DNA from: Glomus cerebriforme
Taxonomy: Eukaryota > Glomeromycota > Glomeromycetes > Glomerales > Glomeraceae
Direction: 5' to 3'
NCBI GenBank assembly: GCA_003550305.1
Contig: QKYT01000020.1
Span: 199,409-263,408 of the forward strand
DNA: 64,000 nt
Under the pieces are notes generated by a model. That model was not told where the DNA came from and did not search any database. It saw nothing but the letters and a program-made list of their open reading frames with translations. The translations under genes and the position numbers were made by a program. Shown in pieces: positions 12,147 to 24,119 of the stretch. Numbering within the stretch: the first letter of the stretch is position 1; each line of letters opens with the position of its first letter.

Positions 12147-12302
12147 TTTATAAATTAAAGTTATTCGAAACAGTTGACTACTCGCGTAGGCAACACCGTG
12201 ATCAATGATCTGCGAGTTTTGTCGAGTCTCGTGTAACTTCCACGTGAAAAATAATTTTTTATTTTTAAAAATTTTTTTTTTTTATCAATTAAAAGATAAA
12301 TC
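12147..12302. promoter_or_regulatory. Short bidirectional promoter, RTT109/COPE
   Basis: 156 bp separate the two divergent start codons. The stretch contains an E-box-like cacgtg (near 12241) and a GC-richer patch (actcgcgtaggcaacacc) before an A/T tract next to the COPE start. No further motif is assigned. Confidence 0.4.
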
Positions 12303-13661
12303 ATGGATGAGTTATTCGCATTAAGGAATCTTTTTTACACTGGTAAAGTATATATATATGTTTTTATTATATTATTTTTTTTTACAAAATGATTGGTTAA
12401 CTAAATAATTTATTTTATAACCTTTATGATAGGATCATTCCAACAAGTAATAAATGAAGCGAATTCACGAGATCAAGTATCTGAAACAGCAAAATTAGAA
12501 CGTAAATTATATTTATATAGAGCATATATAGCACAAGGAAAATATAATTTGGTTATATCTGAAATTAAGAGTTCTGATGCGATAGATTTACAAGTAGTTA
12601 AAATATTAGCCATTTATTTACAAGCAAAAGCTTCTAGTGGTGGTGGACAAAATAATGGTAGTGTTGGTGGAGATAAAAAGGAAGAAGCATTAAAAGAACT
12701 TCGTGAAGTAATATTAAGTGATCCTGCCAATGCAATTAATTCTACTGTACAAATTATTGCTGGAACTATTTTTTATCATGAAGGATTATATGAAGAAGCA
12801 TTAAAGATTCTTGTTAGGCATAATAAGAATTTGGAATGGTAAATATTAAACTTATATATATATATATTAAAAAGAAAAAGTCAAGAGGGATTGTTAAATA
12901 TTTATATATTATATATTAATTTTTTTTTTTAAAAAAAAGTGTTGCTTTAATTATCCAAATTTACTTAAAATTGGATAGATTAGATCTTGCAAAAAGAGAA
13001 TTAGCATCTACAAAAACTTGGTCCGAAGATGCAATGTTGGCTCAACTTATTGAAGCTTGGGTTGGTTTAAGAACGGTAAATATATGGAGAGTAAATTATT
13101 CGAAATCCGAATATATATATATATAATTTTTTTTTTTTTTTTGGATTAGGGAGGAGACAAATACCAAGAAGCTTATTATATTTATGAAGAAATTGCTCAA
13201 TCACCATCTTCTAATACTGTAAAAATATTAAATGGTCAAGCTGTTTGTAATATTCATCTTGGTAAACATGCTGAAGCTGAAACCTTATTACTTGAAGCTT
13301 TAAATAAAGTAGGTTACAGAGAATTTTTTTTTTTGATTAAAGAATCTTTGTTTAATAACCGAAATTATTATTATTATTTAGAATAATGATGATCCGGATA
13401 CTCTTGTAAATCTTATTGTGGTTTCTAATTTATTAAATAAACCCGCAGAAGTAGTTAATCGGTATATCAGGTAAGCTTTTCTTGTCTTTCTTTCTTTTAA
13501 TTTTTTTTTTCATGAACTAAACTTACATAAAATATATTTTTTAAAAAAAAAAATTTTCAAGTCAATTAAAAGAAGTATCTCCGAATCATGTATTCTTACA
13601 AGATCTTGATCTTAAAACAAGTTTATTTGATAGAGCAGCACAAAGATTTGCTCTTCCCTAA
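12303..13661 (+). CDS. COPE: Coatomer subunit epsilon (epsilon-COP)
   Basis: Six exons: 12303-12342, 12433-12838, 12940-13075, 13150-13308, 13382-13470 and 13562-13661. They add up to 309 aa, close to the usual ~300 aa. The start MDELFALRNLFYTG followed by SFQQVINEA is the typical epsilon-COP beginning. Later blocks (LKLDRLDLAKRELAS, EDAMLAQL, NGQAVCNIHLG, AEAETLLLEAL, DPDTLVNLIVVSNLLNKP) are TPR-like helical repeats. Epsilon-COP belongs to the COPI coat and stabilises alpha-COP during Golgi-to-ER and intra-Golgi transport. All introns are short GT-AG introns, often with long T or A runs before the acceptor. A glycine-rich loop (about residue 92) is a lineage insert. Confidence 0.93.
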
Positions 13662-14155
13662 AATCTTTAATTTATTTTATTATTATGAAAGGATCAGTTG
13701 GTAATGAATTTATTGTGTGAGTTTTTAACGTAATATTATTGTAAAAAGCTTATGTTTAGAATTATTTATAATTTACACACACACTAAACACAAAATATAT
13801 AAATGTGACTTTAATAATTAGAATTCCGAAGATATTTCTAACATGAAAATTTGAGGACAGATTCTGATAATAAAATCATTAATACAAAAAAAAAAAAATG
13901 AAGGGAATTATAACACATTAGGATACGAATAATTATAAACAATCCTTCAAAGTTTTAAAAACTTTTCCTTCCTAAATAAATATGTATTGTACATTAATTT
14001 CCAAAGAAACTCATTATATTGCAGAATTTATACAAAAAATCTTACCTTTATACAAAATCATCAAAATTAAAGCACATTTATGTTTTTTGAAATTATTTGT
14101 TGAAGCATAAATATACATATTATAAATAGAGCCACAAAAAAAAAAAAAATTTTTT
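13662..14155. other. Convergent 3' interval
   Basis: About 0.5 kb between the convergent stops of COPE and the MED28-like gene. AT-rich, with poly-A tracts near 13890 and 14140. Probably two 3' UTRs; no further gene is seen. Confidence 0.4.
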
Positions 14156-14696
14156 TTATAAAGGAACTTTATTTTCATCCTCTAACTCTTCAAATTCTTT
14201 TGTCCATTGTTTCATTAATGAAGTATATTTTGTAATAACTTCTTTTTGTTGTCCAATAGTTTGATTTAATCCGGCAATTTCCTATATTAATGATAACAAA
14301 ATTAATAAAATATAAATAAACCTACTTAATATACGGTGCTTTACCTCTTTTAATGCAATTCCTTTAGTTTGTCTTTCAGAATAAACAATTTTAGTAAACT
14401 CAATTTCTAATTGTTTTGCTACACTTAGATATTTATGAGTTTGATTCTCTATTACTTTAGCAAAATTTTAGATTAATTAGAATAAATTTAGATAATTATT
14501 TTCGAAAAAAAACAATAAAATTACATTTCTCTCTTATTTTTTCAACTTCTTCATATTTATCAGGATATTCGGCTTTTTTAATTTGATCTAAAGCTTCTTC
14601 ATTAATATTTGGTATTATTTTTCTTAAACATTCATGTAATTCTGAAGATAATTGATCTAATAATGTATGTAATGGAGATGAACTTGTGTCTGACAT
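14156..14696 (-). CDS. Small coiled-coil protein, MED28-like
   Basis: Three exons: 14525-14696, 14345-14454 and 14281 down to 14156, giving 135 aa with all phases consistent. The protein starts MSDTSSSPLHTLLDQL and is almost wholly helical: SSELHECLRKIIP, then EEVEKIREKLIENQTHK, AKQLEIEFTKIVYSE, LKEEIAGLNQTIGQQKE, then KYTSLMKQWTKEFEELED. Size, the N-terminal LxxQLxxEL pattern and the final (K)xLxxWxxxLE-like heptads resemble Mediator subunit MED28, which would place it in the head module of RNA polymerase II Mediator. The match is from memory and weak; another small coiled-coil complex subunit is possible. The Met at 14696 is used instead of an upstream in-frame Met, whose leader is low-complexity. 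Confidence 0.45.
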
Positions 14697-14862
14697 TTTT
14701 TTTTTTTTTAGAAAAAAAACTTTTACGCGTAACATTCTATAATTATTAGCGTACAAATTGTTTATCTAATATCCAAATACGGGAATTTGTATAAATACGG
14801 AATTTATTTCCCACATTAGATCTATAAAACAGTTTCATAGTTTTTATATTTTAAAAAGAAAT

Positions 14863-16056
14863 ATGGCATATATACACAGTCTTGCACGAATACTTTTCGT
14901 GTTATCAGTAGTATTTTTCTCAATATACTTTTTATATTCTCCTTCCAATATTGTTAATCATTCGACTTTATCTTCAAATTACATAGAAACTGCTATAAAA
15001 GAGACTCGTATAGAAATAAAGGATAATCTAAAACAATTTTCTTTCCCTTCTTCAATTCCAGGTTCAAATATTAAGACTAAAGAAGATTTATTAAAATTTC
15101 GTGAGCATATGGATTGTATCACAACAAAAGGAGAATGGGTTTATGATGATACACCAAGAGCTGTTCTTAAACATAAACAAGAACCTCTTTATGGAAAATG
15201 TGATAAAAATTCCAAATTTTTGAATAAAAATGCTTCAATTGAAGAAATATGGGATAATTCTAGAAATTCTGTAAAATACAAATGGAAAACTTCTCATAAA
15301 TGCCCTATGCCAAGCTTTACTCGGGAAGACTTTTGTTCATTAATAACTGGTTTAAAATTTTTATTAGTTGGTGATGTATTATCTTATCAACTTCATGAAT
15401 TATTATTAAATTATTTTCATGATGGGCCTGTTCAATGTTATGGTGAAACAGCATGTAAAGAACATATTTTATGTAGATCTCCTTCTCCTTTCGAAGATAA
15501 TGATGAATTATCTTCAATAATGAGATACGCCCGCAATGATATACTATCTAGTAGAAAAGCTTTGGTTCTCCCGGAATACAATGGCTATGTTCAAATAAAA
15601 AATTTAGAATTACCTTGGACTTCTTATGTTTATCATTTTAATGTAATTATTCTTAACAAGGGTCATCATTATCAAGATGATACAACTTTTCGTTCCTCGT
15701 TAATACGATTGGTTAAATATCTTCGCACAAAAAATCCAAACACTCTTTTAATATTTAGGTCAACTACAATAGGTCATTTAAATTGTAATAATCCAAATCT
15801 TAAACCTTTATCCAATCCTTATAGTACAGAAAATTTACCTTATCATTGGGGTGAAATACATAAACAAAATATGATTGCTAAAGAAATTATTGAAGCTGTT
15901 GGCGGGGTTTATTGGAATTTAGAAAATGTCATGGAAACTAGAATTGATGATCATATTGGTGGTCAAGATTGTTTAAGATGGTGTATACCTGGTCCCTCTG
16001 ATATTTGGTTAGATTTATTATTTGTCTTATTGAAAGAGTTAAAAATTAATCAATGA
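14863..16056 (+). CDS. PC-esterase-fold membrane protein lacking the catalytic Ser and His
   Basis: Intronless, 397 aa. An N-terminal hydrophobic segment (about residues 8-26, ILFVLSVVFFSIYFLY) without a cleavage pattern suggests a type II Golgi protein. A luminal Cys-containing region follows (MDCITTKGEWVYDD, KCDKNSKF, CPMPSFTREDFC), like the TBL/PMR5 domain that precedes a PC-esterase. The GDS box region reads FLLVGDVLSYQLHE, with Val in place of the catalytic Ser. The C-terminal box reads DCLRWCIPGPSDIW; the family has DxxHWC, so the catalytic His is Arg while the Asp remains. In plants and fungi this family O-acetylates glycans. Here an O-acetyl transfer role is doubtful and a binding or regulatory role is inferred. 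It lies divergent from the MED28-like gene. Confidence 0.75.
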   Translation: MAYIHSLARILFVLSVVFFSIYFLYSPSNIVNHSTLSSNYIETAIKETRIEIKDNLKQFSFPSSIPGSNIKTKEDLLKFREHMDCITTKGEWVYDDTPRAVLKHKQEPLYGKCDKNSKFLNKNASIEEIWDNSRNSVKYKWKTSHKCPMPSFTREDFCSLITGLKFLLVGDVLSYQLHELLLNYFHDGPVQCYGETACKEHILCRSPSPFEDNDELSSIMRYARNDILSSRKALVLPEYNGYVQIKNLELPWTSYVYHFNVIILNKGHHYQDDTTFRSSLIRLVKYLRTKNPNTLLIFRSTTIGHLNCNNPNLKPLSNPYSTENLPYHWGEIHKQNMIAKEIIEAVGGVYWNLENVMETRIDDHIGGQDCLRWCIPGPSDIWLDLLFVLLKELKINQ

Positions 16057-16139
16057 TCATTATTTTAGTAAATCACATATAGTTTGTGAATTAATAATAT
16101 AATAAAATATTTTATAAACAAAAAATTATTTAAACATTT

Positions 16140-18815
16140 TTAGTCCCCTTTGGTAGTAGATTCAACTCTTACTAATCCTAATGTACCTCCTGATGCAATC
16201 CATGATCCAGCTTTGATGTTTGGATTCCATGAAACCTGTATAGTATTAAATGTTAATATGGTGTATTCAATACTTGAAAAAAAATTTTTAATTTTATTTT
16301 TAATATTATTACTCGTTGAATAGAAACTTCAGGCATGAAGAAATGACTAAATGCTTTATTATCCATAAATGTGGTCGTTGTTTCCTATGTAGTACAATTA
16401 AGTTGTGAAATAAATTATAAATATATTCTGATAATATATAAATAAGATGTTTTGTTTTACCTTGGATTTAATATTATCCCAATACCTAACAGTCTTCATA
16501 TCTTCTTCAATGCTAATCCGATATAATGTGACTTGAATTGGTTTCTAATTATTAATCATAATCTTAGAATTAATGAATTATGGAAATTTGATGAAATAAC
16601 TTAAAAATTATTACCTGATGTCTGTCCCTAAGACGGCAAATATTTGTCATTTTCACCGTCCCATCCGATGAACAACTTGCAACAAACGGATGAAAATACG
16701 ATGCCGCAATCCTCTATTGAAATGTTGTTAGTATAAGCTTTTTTATCTCGAGTCTCTCGAATTTATTTCAATTACCCAAACTACAGCGTGGTGCATCATA
16801 ACTCCAGTAGTCTTTTTTAAATCTTCCATTCGAATATATCTTACTGTATTTTCTGTATCTGCAAATAAGACACCACCATAATGATTTGGCCAACATGCTG
16901 TCATTAAATATGCTAAAAACAATGTTTTGAATGGTTAAATATTATAGATGCAATGAATTTGCAAATACTTTAATAATCACCTCTAATTCGTTGAAAATTA
17001 TTTTTGACCCACGGATCACGATCGTCTATAATTTGTAGTCGACCATCATGTCCACAGCTCATAATGTGACTAGGATTTTGCATCGAATTCCACGATACTT
17101 GACGAACACAAGAATCATGTGCACGAAAATATTGTATCGGGGAAGTAACTTTTTGAGTAAAGGTTAAAATTTGTTAAAATTAATATTTGATAAAATAAAC
17201 ATTAACTATTCGAAGCGTCATAGAACCTTCTGGATTCCTGATTTCTCCTTGAGAAATTTTTTCTAATAAAATTTCTTCGATGTTCCATATAGCAATATCA
17301 CCTTTAAATAATAATAATCAAAATATATCAACTTAGGAACATAAAAAATATTTGATTGCGGCAAGTTACAAACCATTTGTACATCCGGATGCAATCTTTC
17401 TATGACCACCCCAACTTACTGTCCAACACATAACGTTTGGTAATGAAAATGTGTATAATGCGTTCGTAAGTTTCACTTAAGAAAAAAATATAATTGTGTT
17501 AAATTTACTATGTGCATGATAAACAAACAAAATAAGATTATTACCGAACAATGTCTCATTTGAAGATAAACCAAATTTCTTCCTCATGCTATTTGGTTCA
17601 GGTACAGCATATATTCCAATACTACCATTACCGAAAGAAATTGCAATAATGCCTAATTTCGGTATAAAACAATTCTGTTGTTCTACATCCTAATTATATG
17701 TGACAATATATTTAATAGATTTTCTAATTTATTATGTAATGAGAATTCAATTTACCTCATATTTATCATGAGCTCCATAAGGGCACCATTGTAAATCAAA
17801 GGCACACCCAAAATCATGACACAAAACCATATCCAAATGCGGCGGCCCGACGTCAGAAATATTTAAACTACAATCGATCTTCCAAATCTGTATTGAATTG
17901 TCCATATCGTCTTTTTGCCGTTGCCCAATAGTATGGTGCTCGTCTGTAGTAGATTTATACCCACCTATAGCTAAATATTGTCCTTCTTTAAAAAAATTTT
18001 AACATTTAAATATTAAAATATTTTACTAATATATTGATTTGTTAATTTGGTAGAAACAAAAAAAAATCTAGTTACTTTCAGATAATACGTTTGGACACCA
18101 ATCCATTGCCCAAACTGATTTACCGACATTTAATATATGTCCTAATTTCCTCGGAAGCTCGCTATCTTATAATTACAAAAATAAAAATAAAAATAAAAAT
18201 ATTAAATTTTTAATCTAAAATGATTAGAATAAAGGAGAGATTCTTACGAATTGGTTGTGTTTCAAACTGATGAATTTGAGTTGGAGAAGAATTCCCTATT
18301 ATGACGGAAGTTGGATTCTGTGAGTGTGGAAGGTATGTTCTTCCTATACTAGAATTAGATAATAAAAATTTTTTTTATTTAATTGAAGTAAAAACACTTC
18401 AATAAAAAGATAATTATTTAGACGAATACGATGTTTCGCATTTAATCTGATTTCATTCTATTTCAGGTAATACTCACTTTTCTTGCAATAATTCAAAATC
18501 GGTTGGTTTAACTTTAATGAACTCATAAGCATTCTGAGGTAAAGACTCAAAATCTATTCCTACAGTTTGCAGCAGTTGTACTTTTGGTCCAAGAACAATG
18601 TCTTCCCATTCATCAAAAAAGACTTCACCAACATCTCCACGACTTATATAAACATGCTTCCTTCGTTTTGGCTGAGTTTGAACATGTTGATATACAATAT
18701 TTACTTGTTTTTGTTTCTTTTGTCTGCCATGTTTATTCGGTTTATTAGGATGAAATTCAAATACTTCTTGCAAAATGGGAGAATGACGCTTTGCGGCGCG
18801 TGATCTAAGATTCAT
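16140..18815 (-). CDS. TFIIIC WD40 subunit (GTF3C2 / Sfc6-like)
   Basis: About a dozen short exons; the first is 18478-18815 with donor GTGAGT, and the last ends at the stop 16140-16142. The first exon gives a basic N-terminus (MNLRSRAAKRHS, RQKKQKQ, QPKRRKH). Later exons read as WD40 blades: KSVWAMDWCPN, EGQYLAIGGYKS, AFDLQWCPYG, VMCWTVSWGGHRKIASGC, CVRQVSWNSMQNPSHIMSCG, AASYFHPFVASCSSDGTVK and a final VSWNPNIKAGSWIASGG. The W-N-P/AS-G-DG pattern and gene length fit the beta-propeller subunit of TFIIIC, which helps recognise the B-box of tRNA genes. Assignment is from blade pattern and layout, not alignment. The 3' end converges with the PC-esterase gene, with 83 bp between stops. Confidence 0.65.
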
Positions 18816-19140
18816 GTTGCTTTAGTAAAAATGAACAAGAAAAAAAAAATAGATGATGAACGGCTAATCAGCTAAAAATTTATCAGCACGTTTTTAATTC
18901 CCAAAATTGTAGATCTGCATATTTTACGATCCAATGACAAGAAGTCATACACTCATACACACAAACAGATAACGAATATAACGAATATATATAGTATCAG
19001 TTGTTTTTTCGCGTTTTTTAATACTTGGATGCGTACTCTTTTTTTCTTTTTCACAAAACAAGTTCATAAGAAATTTCAAGTACAAAAGAGAAGAGCAATA
19101 AAAATTATTTGTTATTTAGCTTGCTAAAAATATTTAAACG
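18816..19140. promoter_or_regulatory. Divergent promoter interval, TFIIIC subunit / UBE2C
   Basis: 325 bp between divergent starts. A TATA-like tatatagtatc lies near 18989 and T-rich tracts occur around 19001-19050. No other site is assigned. Confidence 0.35.
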
Positions 19141-20136
19141 ATGGAGCCAACATCGACCCATTCTGCTAGTACGAACAATGATAGTCTCAGAAAAACTCCT
19201 AACTCTAGAGTTATTAAAGATAGTAATTCCGTATTAAATAGGTAAATTATTCTACAATAAATCTTTCAGGCTTATAGAAGTGTATTAATAATTTTTTCAT
19301 TAACAGATTAAAAAGTGAACTCAAGCAACTGATGGTAAGTAATTAGAGATATGACGGTTCAAAATATCTATTTGTAAACAAGAGTTCTTACAAAATTTTT
19401 AAAATTTTTTATTTGTTAGTTTTCACAACCGCCTGGAGTTTCAGCTTTTCCTGACACGGACAATTTATTCAATTGGGTAGGATCAATAATGGGACCAGAG
19501 GGAACAGTAAGTGAATCAATTTGTTTCCTTAGTTTCACAAGTTTTCATTATTTTAAAAATTAGTTAATTCAAATTTATGTATGAACCATTAGATTTATGA
19601 AGGTCTGACCTATAAGATCACTATGAAATTTCCGTCAGACTATCCCTTTTCTGCCCCATCGGTTCAATTTCAAACACACTGTTATCATCCAAATGTAGAT
19701 GAAAACGGCAACATTTGTTTAGATATACTTAAGGTCGCTTTACCTTTTTGGTTTTATTCTTAAATTTAACAAATAATAATTAAATAATTGAAATATAATT
19801 AAACATTACACATTTATGAATAGGATAAATGGTCAGCCATTTATAATGTAACAAGTATTCTCGTCTCTTTACAGAGTCTTCTTGGAGGTACTACATAACA
19901 AAATTTGATTGATGCTATGATTTTAAATAATTAATGTTTTAATTTATTATCATTAGAACCAAATATTGATAGTCCATTGAATATAGAAGCTGCAGAACTT
20001 TGGGCTAAGCCAGAAGGTACAAATATTCGCTTGATTTTATTTTCCTTATTATCATTTTTTATTAAAATAAGATTGTTTTTTAGTATACAAGAAACAAGTT
20101 ATGAAATGGTTTAGAGAACCAAATAACAAGATGTAA
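19141..20136 (+). CDS. UBE2C: Ubiquitin-conjugating enzyme E2 C (Ubc11/UBE2C)
   Basis: Seven exons: 19141-19241, 19307-19334, 19420-19506, 19593-19733, 19824-19887, 19957-20016 and 20084-20136, giving 177 aa. The UBC fold is complete: RLKSELKQLM, ISxFP-type SAFPDTDNLFNWVGSI, YEGLTYKITMKFPSDYPFSA, the catalytic HPNVDENGNICLDILK (Cys about residue 114), DKWSAIYNVTSILVSLQSLL, and the E2-C signature EPNIDSPLNIEAAELW. The Ser/Thr-rich N-terminal extension (about 35 aa) is typical of UBE2C. This E2 works with the anaphase-promoting complex to ubiquitinate mitotic cyclins and securin. The donor after exon 4 is GTCGCT, weaker than the others. Confidence 0.92.
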
Positions 20137-20486
20137 AAATTCTCTTGAAGAAAGATGGTGAAAGGGTATAGTATTAACTATAACTTTGATAATTCTTGTA
20201 AGAAACACTCAATTTGATTATATTTAAATCTTACTTTAGGAGGAATTTAATTAAATGCATTAGAACATCATAAAAGACATTGAATTCATTTTTATTTTTT
20301 TTTATTTGCAACTTAAAAAATTAAATTTTTTATTATATTAAAAGTCATGTGTTAAGCTGCGGCAATTGTGTCTAAAATAAAGGTTATCAGCTAATTTCTA
20401 TGATCCGATTAATACAGAAACAACCGTTCTTGTTTCAACTTTTAACTTTTCAAGACATTTGCAATCGGCAGAGAATTTTTTAGTTA

Positions 20487-23423
20487 ATGACAAATACTTC
20501 TTCAAATTCTATCTCCTCTAGGAGAAATATCTTTAACAGTGCGGCTGCAGCTTTCATGTCCAATTCGTCGTCTAGTTCAATGTCTAATCCACCACCTGCC
20601 ATGTTGTCTGGTCAGATTTCCGCACCGTTCTATCGGCCAACTATTACCACCACATATCCTATTACGTCGACTTCTTACTCCAGTTCTTCTACACGAGCTT
20701 CCTACTATAATAATAATAATTTACCCTCTTCAGCTGCGTCCTTAAACACGTCAAGTAAACAGTCAAAGTTGAAGATTCAACTTCCCGAATACTTGGCTGA
20801 TACAAGTTTTGCGGAATTATATTATAATTCTAACACGGAAAGAAGTCTACTCGATAATAACCCACTTGAAAACTTGGCTTTGCCAACAGCATGGAATGTT
20901 GAAGATAAATGTACACACCTTAACGTGGATCCTGACAAACTCAGAGTAAATTATATAGGTGAGATAAATGGATAACGAATCTTTAGATCTAGAATCAATG
21001 TAATGTTCTTTACATTTTTCATTTTCAGATACAAAAACAAAATATTAGTTCTTTCAATTTAATTTGTCACGAAGAGAAACATTATATAATAATTAATTTG
21101 CTTTTTGCATCAATAACTACGAATAAATCATAGATATAGTGGATCGAAAAACTCTATAAACCTCCCTTCGTTCCCTAATATTAAAAGTATTAAATCAGAA
21201 TTAAATATTCAACTAACAAAAATTTTTTCATAATGAAAAAATTAGGCTCAAGAAAAAATGACATAGATGCTGCTGCAATAAGAGCTAATCATCCTATGCC
21301 TCCACAATGTGGATTATTTTATTTTGAGGTTGATGTAATAAGTAAAGGAAAAGATGGGTGAGGATTAGTCATTATACATCATAATCCGATATAGTATATC
21401 GATTCTTCAATTATCATTGATTTTTACTATTTGTTTATAGCTTTATCGGAATAGGATTTTGTTCAAAAAGTGTTCCCTTAAATCGATTACCCGGTAAATT
21501 CTTTTATTTTTAATTAAAATTTTCTTTTTATTGTATTGTGATGACCTTTTATATATTAATTTAGTATTGATCTTATTATTGATGATAGGATGGGAAATTG
21601 ATTCATGGGGTTATCATGGAGATGACGGACATTCTTTTTGTTGTTCAGGCACTGGTAAACCATATGGACCAACGTTTACAACAGGTGATACTATTGGATG
21701 CTGTTTAAATTTCAGAGATGGCACAGCTTTCTATACAAAGAACGGAAAGCATCTAGGTAAGTAATCAATTGTAAATTAGGGTAATAATAATAATAATAAT
21801 AATAATAATTTTCACCAACTTGTGCTATTATATTGTAATAAGGCATTGCGTTCCGAGATTTGAAAGGCGAATTATATCCTTCTATTGGGCTGCGGACACA
21901 AGGAGAGTCTATAGAAGTCAATTTTGGCAATAGAAGTTTCAAATACGCTATTGAGCATTATATGAAGGTTAGACAACTTTATAGATTTTGTATCGTTTCA
22001 TTATGATATGATACTTATAGAATATTTATTTAACAGGAAGAAAAAACTCGATTATGGCACGCTATAAATGCAAAACCTATTCCACCAATTTCATCGCCAT
22101 CGACATCTGTTCCCATTTCTCAAGCCGCTTCAGAAACAAATCTTACAGCAACAGTTCACCAACTTATTATGTCCTATCTAGTTCATCATGGATATAGTGA
22201 AACTGCAAAAGCATTTTCGACAGATGCCGTACAGCTTATACCAGGCGACAGTAGTGAAATGGAAGATGTTGAAAGTGAAAATCCATCCTTAGATTCAGAT
22301 AAGGACATGATTAACCGGCAGAGTATGCAGATATGGAACTATTGAAATTAATTCAGCGCATTTATATCAATTACAATAACAATTAAATTTGTGTTTTAGG
22401 GATTCGTGATGCCGTCCTTAAGGGTGAAATAGACTTTGCCATCAAATTAACCAACACGTTTTATCCTTCGGTCTTACCATCTAATGGCGATATACTTTTC
22501 CAACTTCGTTGTCGTAAATTCATAGAAATGATGGGGTTGTGTGCCGGCAGGCAAATCACATGCTCAGATGATGAAGATGAAGAAGTTGTAGAGGTCATTA
22601 AAGATCATTTAATGATAGAAGAGGATGATGACGAGGAGATCGAAGATAAAGTTGATGATGATGATGTAGTCATCGATGAAGTTATAGAAGAAAATCTTGA
22701 TGACGATGATGAGGAAGATGAAGATGAAGATGAAAGGGAGGAGGTGGAGGAAGAAGAAGGGGATGATGAATATGCAGATGCAATGGAAGCAATGGATGCA
22801 ATGGATGTTGATGTCTACACTGCTTCACAAAGTGATCATGAATCTATTGAAGAAGTGGATGGTTCGGTATCGCCTATTAAAAAGAAAAAATCATCTAAGC
22901 GACGGAAAGGTGTTGAAACCGGGTTAAATGGACTGGATGGAAATATTGAAGCCGCAATGCGGTTTGGCCAAGAATTACAAGACGATTATCGTGACGACAA
23001 TCGTGAAGAAATAAAAAAAGCACTAGAGGTTAGTTAACCTTATCCCTGGTTAATACCGCTTATGTGGTAATATATATAATCGAAAATTTATTTTTTCAGG
23101 AAACGTTTTCTTTGTTGGCATATACTGACCCACGAAAAAGTGTTGTATCATATCTACTTGATCCTTCGGGAAGAGAACCAGTAGCAAACGCGTTGAATAG
23201 TGCTATTTTAGGTATTAGCTGCCTTCAATTTTCTCTATATTAATTCTTAAAAAACATTATAATCAATTTTCAATTTTCTCTTTTGCTAGTGTCACAAGGA
23301 AAACCTCCTATTCCTCCATTAGAACAAGTTTACCGACAATCATCCGTTGTTCTTAATGAACTTGCAAGAAATGGAGTTGGATCTAGTGCATTTGTAAATC
23401 TACGCAAAGATTGCTTGGTTTAA
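20487..23423 (+). CDS. RanBPM family protein (RanBP9/10, Gid1/Vid30)
   Basis: Nine exons: 20487-20958, 21246-21357, 21441-21493, 21589-21756, 21843-21967, 22037-22322, 22400-23028, 23100-23211 and 23290-23423. They total 696 aa in frame. Order: Ser/Asn-rich N-terminus (1-95); SPRY domain (about 150-325; [68 protein letters not shown]); LisH (about 347-380; [18 protein letters not shown]); CTLH start ([14 protein letters not shown]); a long acidic insert (about 459-525); and a CRA-like end ([30 protein letters not shown]). This is the scaffold of the GID/CTLH E3 ubiquitin ligase, which in yeast degrades gluconeogenic enzymes. The start is the first in-frame Met. Confidence 0.88.
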
Positions 23424-24119
23424 AGAGCAATATTGGTTGCAAAGATGTATAAACATTCAATTTATATATATATATTGTTTATTGTTATTTTAGCGAGGAC
23501 ATTTCTCACCTTTTTTTATCCTTTCTTTTTTCAACACGATTTACCAATTTAGTGTACAAAAAAATTTTTATTTCTTTCCTTTTTTTTTTTTTTTATTTAA
23601 ATTGCTTTATATTAATTAAATTTCAGTGGCTAAGTGCTTATTTATAGTTGGATGTTGTTGATTTGATTATTTGTAATTTCATTTAAAATTTAAATAATGG
23701 CTTACTGATAAGATTTGAAGGGGGATTTTAAAGTCAATATTCGGTCGGTCACTTTATTTTAATGATGAATTCATCTACTACGTTAAATAAAGATAAGAAA
23801 GGTATGATAATCCCTTTTTTGCTGTATATAAGTTATATTTATTTAGTAATATTTAAATTAAATTAGCTGTTTATTTTATTTACACAAAAGACTACATATT
23901 ATGAGATTCATTATATTAATATAGAATATAAATTAGATTATTTATTAAAGATCTGTTAATAATGAAATTTATTTATTTTTAAAGTGATTTTAAAAATTTA
24001 TTAGTTCGAAAATATTCCTTTAAAATTGCACGCCGGAATAAATAAATAAATAAATAATGCTAGATAAACAAACAATCAATCACTAATATATAAATTTAAT
24101 TTTACAAGACAAAAATGAA
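23424..24119. other. Convergent 3' interval
   Basis: About 0.7 kb between the stops of the RanBPM gene and phospholipase D. AT-rich, with T and A runs; a short taaa/aaat repeat lies near 24040. No gene seen. Confidence 0.4.
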
